The notes beneath the pieces are model-generated. The model saw nothing but the letters and a program-made list of their open reading frames with translations, searched no databases and had not been told where the DNA came from. Positions 63,131 to 64,000 of a stretch of DNA of 64,000 nucleotides are shown piece by piece. The position numbers and the translations under genes were made by a program. Location: contig CM066047.1 of NCBI GenBank assembly GCA_033557465.1, forward strand, positions 8,448,234-8,512,233, in the 5' to 3' direction. The DNA is from Ichthyophis bannanicus. Taxonomy: Eukaryota; Chordata; Amphibia; Gymnophiona; Ichthyophiidae. Position 1 is the stretch's first letter. Each line of letters opens with the position of its first letter.

Positions 63131-63495
63131 TATGTGAGGACTGACTTCCTGCTTGGTCCTGGAGAAAGCGTAGTTACTCACCTGTAACAGGTGTTCTCCA
63201 GGAGCAGCAGGAATCAGTCCTCACGACCCTCCCTCCTCCCCTTGGAGTTGCAATCATCTGCTTAAGTTTTTTTGCAAATTTTTTTTGCTGTCTTTTAGCT
63301 ATGTCATCAGACTGGCTAAGATGGCACCCTTGGGCGGGAAGGAGACCACGCATGCGCGCTGCAATTCCCAAAGGCTTTCTTTGAAAGCTGGGGAAAATTG
63401 CTCCGCGAGGGCTCCGTCGGCGCCGACGTCCCCATATGTGAGGACTGATTCCTGCTGCTCCTGGAGAACACCTGTTACAGGTGAGTAACTACGCT
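63131..63495 (+). repeat. Internal complementary region (63131-63224) and right terminal repeat (63310-63495) of DIRS F
   Basis: CTTGGTCCTGGAGAAAGCGT shows the joined ends in complement. The right repeat ends CAGGTGAGTAACTACGCT, with GTGAGT at 63481-63486 after CAG. Confidence 0.9.
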
Positions 63496-63811
63496 GTACC
63501 CAGGTATCACAGTGTCCCACTGGTTGTCCTCCTTCCACCATGTCTCTGATATTCCAATCATATCTAACCTCTCATTTAGTGCTATATATTCTAACTCTCC
63601 CATCTTATTTTTTTAGACTTCTAGCATTTGCATACAAGCATTTTAGAGACTGTATTTTATTCATATTAATCTGGCTATTGGTAGGCATGGGTAATTTGGG
63701 ATCTTTAAGCTCTGTCTGCTCCATACTCGAGGGCATTTGGGCTGCTTTACTCTTTTTTGGAACCTCTCTGCTTTTGGTAGTATCCTTCGAGGATACATTC
63801 TTCCGAACCAT
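63496..63811 (-). pseudogene. CR1 ORF2 N-terminus (start of endonuclease)
   Basis: The minus-strand frame opens at MVRKNVSSKD (63811) and reaches CLYANARSLKK, the classical start of CR1 endonuclease. After a frame change, DMIGISETWW and DTVIPGY follow and abut DIRS F. It is continuous with 57726 leftward. Confidence 0.8.
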
Positions 63812-63847
63812 GCGCTCTTGGGCGACTGTCGGCTTTCCCCTATTATC

Positions 63848-63999
63848 TAGTTTAAAAGCTGCTCTATCTCCTTTTTAAAGGTTAATGGCAGCAGCCTGGT
63901 TCCATCCTGGTTAAGGTGAAGCCCATCCCTTCGGAAGAGACCCTCCTTTCCCCAGAATGCTCCCCATTTCCTAACAAATCCAAACCCCTCATCTCTGCA
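63848..63999 (-). pseudogene. CR1 ORF1 C-terminus (SGNH esterase-like end), partial
   Basis: The complement reads in one frame FGFVRKWGAFWGKEGL, then RRDGLHLNQDGTRLL, to a TAG at 63848-63850. D-G-L-H-L-N is the final catalytic block (Asp/His) of the SGNH-type esterase in CR1 ORF1 proteins. It runs out of the window. Confidence 0.7.
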
Positions 64000-64000
64000 C

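Larger units (their letters stand above)
57727..63495 (+). mobile_element. DIRS element F, complete (GC-rich subfamily)
   Basis: 5,769 bp, terminal repeats 57727-57888 and 63310-63495, internal complementary region about 63131-63224. Very similar to A in sequence and order. Inserted in CR1 codons without target duplication: the host reads …PGY|KLYRND… directly across the site. Lesions: a fused gag/RT frame, one RT stop, and a 10-nt deletion in the recombinase. Confidence 0.94.

Overview
The window is vertebrate nuclear intron sequence, almost entirely filled with transposable elements. The one host-gene anchor is a single coding exon on the + strand at 34299-34425. I read it as an internal exon of IMMP1L (mitochondrial inner membrane peptidase subunit 1): it has consensus splice sites on both sides and carries the catalytic-lysine block of the S26 signal-peptidase family. 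The abundance of DIRS-type tyrosine-recombinase retrotransposons and CR1 LINEs, plus Ty3/Gypsy, Tx1/L1-like, Tc1 and hAT elements, suggests an amphibian. A caecilian is my guess, from repeat content only.

Layout. 1-7537: the 3' part of a Ty3/Gypsy-like element, split by a complete DIRS element (A, 1556-7323). 7538-10050: CR1 LINE. 10051-14327: DIRS C, 5'-truncated. 14328-15940: second Gypsy-like 3' part. 15941-25615: a decayed minus-strand Tx1/L1-like LINE, split by a CR1 (18056-19592) and by a gag-only DIRS derivative E (19915-25181). 25751-31355: DIRS D, sitting at the edge of a pyrimidine-rich minisatellite (about 31373-33375). 33417-33690: foldback repeat. 34299-34425: IMMP1L exon. 35031-40620: nested CR1 copies, one carrying a 2.1 kb hAT element with a perfect 8-bp target duplication. 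41420-49985: a Tc1 transposon split by minus-strand DIRS G (42009-48214, itself hit by an L2-like LINE end) and by a CR1. 50013-54172: a 4.2 kb unclassified terminal-inverted-repeat element with tRNA-like modules. 55031-64000: a long minus-strand CR1 whose endonuclease region is split by DIRS F (57727-63495).

The six DIRS copies fall into two subfamilies. A, F and G are GC-rich and end in GTGAGTAACTACGCT. C, D and E end in GTAAGTAACTGTGCT. Complete copies show the family plan: inverted terminal repeats; gag; RT/RNase H/methyltransferase-like ORF; an overlapping tyrosine-recombinase ORF; and an internal complementary region that reproduces the circle junction of the two ends. D has an unbroken RT and recombinase but a broken gag. 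A has both enzymes open and one stop codon in gag. F has an open gag but a stop in RT and a 10-nt deletion in the recombinase. So no copy is fully intact.

The most interesting signals are: (1) the recombinase frame stays open for 957 codons through the whole RT region, and is collinear residue for residue between the two subfamilies; (2) a conserved eight-Cys/His motif at the gag N-terminus; (3) a consensus 5' splice site pointing outward at the 3' terminus of the five + strand DIRS copies, one of them 3 kb upstream of the IMMP1L exon; (4) a gag-only derivative with an in-frame minisatellite and 1.6 kb of unexplained sequence.
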